DNA from: Trichoplusia ni
Taxonomy: Eukaryota; Arthropoda; Insecta; Lepidoptera; Noctuidae
Assembly: GCF_003590095.1 (NCBI RefSeq)
Contig: NC_039483.1
Span: 2,976,001-3,040,000 of the forward strand
Length of the DNA stretch: 64,000 bases
Reading direction: 5' to 3'
Shown: positions 62,036-64,000 of the stretch, in pieces
Layout: each line of letters starts with the position of its first letter
How positions within the stretch are numbered: the stretch's first letter is position 1
Notes under the pieces: model-generated
What the model saw: only the letters and a program-made list of their open reading frames with translations
Told to the model about the DNA's origin: nothing
Databases searched by the model: none
Program-made: the position numbers and the translations under genes

Positions 62036-63159
62036 TCCTAACGGAAAGAAAATATATTCAAGAAAAAAAATGCCGAAATTTCTACTAAGAGTGTTGAAGA
62101 ATTGAAAAATATTTTCCTGTCCATACATATGAGGTCTGTACTAGAAGTCGCGTAACAAACAAACAATATGACTTCTAATTTTAAACTTATTTTTTCACAC
62201 TTGTTTAAAATGAAAAGCCAATCCTACATCATACAACCAGTGAACTTGTGAACTATCAAGTACTGTCACTCCAATACTATGACAGACCTTATTACGCTGG
62301 TTATCATGTAAAAAGGTAATTTCTCAGTCGTCTGGTTCTCATGGTATGAGCGCGTAAATACCCATGTTTATGGCACCATATCAGCGAAAAGTTATTGTTT
62401 ATTTATTCATATGACTTTGTTTAAACTTAATTAGGTTTAATATGACCTTATTATGATGAAAGTTACCACGATAAAGGTATATAAGAATTTTAATCATATT
62501 TCTAAAGTCTTGTCTTAAAACTTTTGTTTTGTGAAAATTCTTATCTCGCGGAGTCCTTCAATCTTTTAATGTTATTTCTGGGATTAATTTGACATATTAT
62601 AATTAGCTGTCTCAGCGAACTTTACCACCCAACAGTTGATGATAACAATACAGTCAAAGACAAAAATATTTTTGAAGTTGGAACAAAAGGCACACCGTGT
62701 GCAAATTTGACTGAAATCGGTTTAGAACTTTAGGGATGGTCCCCTAAGGTCCCCCCACGGACAAACAACGTGACGAATAATTTATTTATAAAAAGATTAT
62801 ATTTATTTGTATAGGCTGAGCAAATATTTGCATGAAGAATTGCAACGCATTGTCACGCATTTACCTACACCAAAACGCAGATGAAGTAGCACTGCGGTTT
62901 AGGTGTAGTTAGTAAAAGTCTGAGACTACCCGAGGGGCGGGATCCATGAGGATTTGAAGTCCTTACCAAAAAGGCTAGGAAAATCTAGGTATGTCTTAAC
63001 AAATGAATATCGGGGAGAACTCCGAGAACTCGTACTTTACCAAAATATCTTTCAACATCCAAAATCACGCTTAAACTTTCTTGTCTCAAAGATTAGACAA
63101 TGTTTTCCTACTGGTTTTTTTCCTAATTGAGCTCTTGTATTTTTTCACCATTCACAGTC

Positions 63160-63215
63160 ATAAGAATTTCATCATCACCATCAACATCAGCCCTTATTCG
63201 TCCACTGCTTCACTA
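63160..63215 (-). mobile_element. RTE-like 3' end remnant
   Basis: TCATCATCACCATCAACATC then AGCCCTTATTCGTCCACTGC: tail plus first bases of an inverted RTE-type 3' end. Confidence 0.5.
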
Positions 63216-63578
63216 TCTCCTGTGATAATCACGGTGATAAATTTATTTTCTGTTTAATAATTAATGTGTATTTAAAAGTAAAGCCACGCGCCACAGTTTG
63301 TATTTAAATGTTATACACAATGGTAGTTTAATTAGATAATGAGCCGTGAGCAGGCACGCATAACGCATGCCCTGTCTATATAAATCAGGTACCATGCGCT
63401 CACGTTTTTAATTATAATGACGTTTAATTTTTAGGGCAGTTACGGGGATTCCTATTAATGAGGTGGTTTAGATTAATTTGTAAGTATTTGCTTATGTGTG
63501 ATTAGTATAATCTTTTGCCGCGAAAGAAGAATATAATTATTTAAATTATTTGTTTTCCAAAGTGCAGAAAAAACGTTA

Positions 63579-63836
63579 TCTATATCTATATATACTAATA
63601 TATAAAGCTGAAGTTTGTTTGTTTGAAAGCGCTAATCTCAGAAACTACTGGTACAAATTGAAAAAATATTTTTGTGTTGAATAGACCATTCATCGAGGAA
63701 GGCTTTAGGCTATAAACCATCACGCTGCGACTAATAGGAGCGAAGATATAATGGAAAATGTTTAAAAAAACAGGGCAGGTATAAATCATAACTTATATCT
63801 TCTACCCGCGGGGACGAAGTCGCGGGCAACAGCTAG
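63579..63836 (+). mobile_element. Non-autonomous Helitron, copy 2
   Basis: Begins TC after an A, ends CTAG before a T, 258 bp. The 3' hairpin CCCGCG/CGCGGG is perfect and sits six bases before CTAG. The antisense open frame seen in both copies is a by-product of shared sequence, not a gene. Confidence 0.85.
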
Positions 63837-64000
63837 TGTGTGATAAGTATAAACTTTGGCGCGAAAAAAGAATATATTTAAAATAGATGTCCCCGGGAAG
63901 GTTGCTTTTTGAAATTGCAGAAAAAAGTTTTGATTTGAGGTAGGTAGAATGTACGTTTTTCTACTAAAAAAATTATACTACATAATTTGTTTTGCCAACC

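Larger units (their letters stand above)
60475..63159. other. Region upstream of Hmx
   Basis: No second gene recognised; the 79-codon frame at 61206-61445 (minus) has no motif. 60,780-60,870 is a GC-richer core (GATCCCATCCCGGGGGTACC) between A/C-rich and G/T-rich flanks and is a reasonable place to look for the Hmx promoter. 62,640-62,770 resembles a decayed LINE-type tail. Confidence 0.4.

Noticed and set aside
1..64000. CRISPR arrays, operons, phage or plasmid functions
   Set aside because: No evenly spaced exact repeats with unique spacers, no dense prokaryotic-style coding; spliced exons and insect repeats show a eukaryotic genome.

Overview
The window looks like 64 kb of lepidopteran (moth or butterfly) nuclear DNA. 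It is AT-rich, has spliced coding exons with GT-AG introns, and carries several repeat types familiar from Lepidoptera: tRNA-headed SINEs, RTE-type LINE 3' ends with trinucleotide tails, a non-autonomous Helitron ending in CTAG, and foldback MITEs. A placement near the noctuid moths is only a guess from repeat flavour.

One protein-coding gene can be supported. It is an Hmx/Nkx5-type homeobox gene on the minus strand, in three coding exons: 60155-60441, 51968-52074 and 47098-47735. The splice phases fit exactly (2 nt + 1 nt, then 1 nt + 2 nt) and give a 343-residue protein. It has an N-terminal eh1-like motif, a short Trp-rich segment encoded by exon 2, an acidic stretch, a homeodomain with Q50 and N51, and the Hmx-type segment just after the homeodomain. 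Introns are 8,080 bp (intron 1) and 4,232 bp (intron 2). The inferred 3' UTR runs to lower coordinates and holds an 11-bp minisatellite and three Pumilio-type sites.

Layout: 1-45,000 is gene-poor DNA downstream of Hmx, filled with repeats, scattered CpG-rich patches and homeodomain-site clusters. 45,860-47,097 is the probable 3' UTR. 47,098-60,441 is the Hmx coding span. 60,442-64,000 is upstream DNA with the 5' UTR, a possible enhancer stretch, and a Helitron at the right end.

Three non-coding patterns deserve a second look. (1) Two arrays place a CCGAA-like core exactly every 10 bp, with the CG dinucleotide invariant: ten units at 48261-48360 in Hmx intron 2, and five units at 5621-5670. 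(2) The + strand switches repeatedly and always in the same sense from A/C-rich to G/T-rich over a few hundred bp, often around a CpG-rich core. This is the signature expected of bidirectional transcription or replication initiation. (3) A compact TATA/CCAAT promoter-like module sits antisense inside Hmx intron 1. No CRISPR, operon or prokaryotic system is present.
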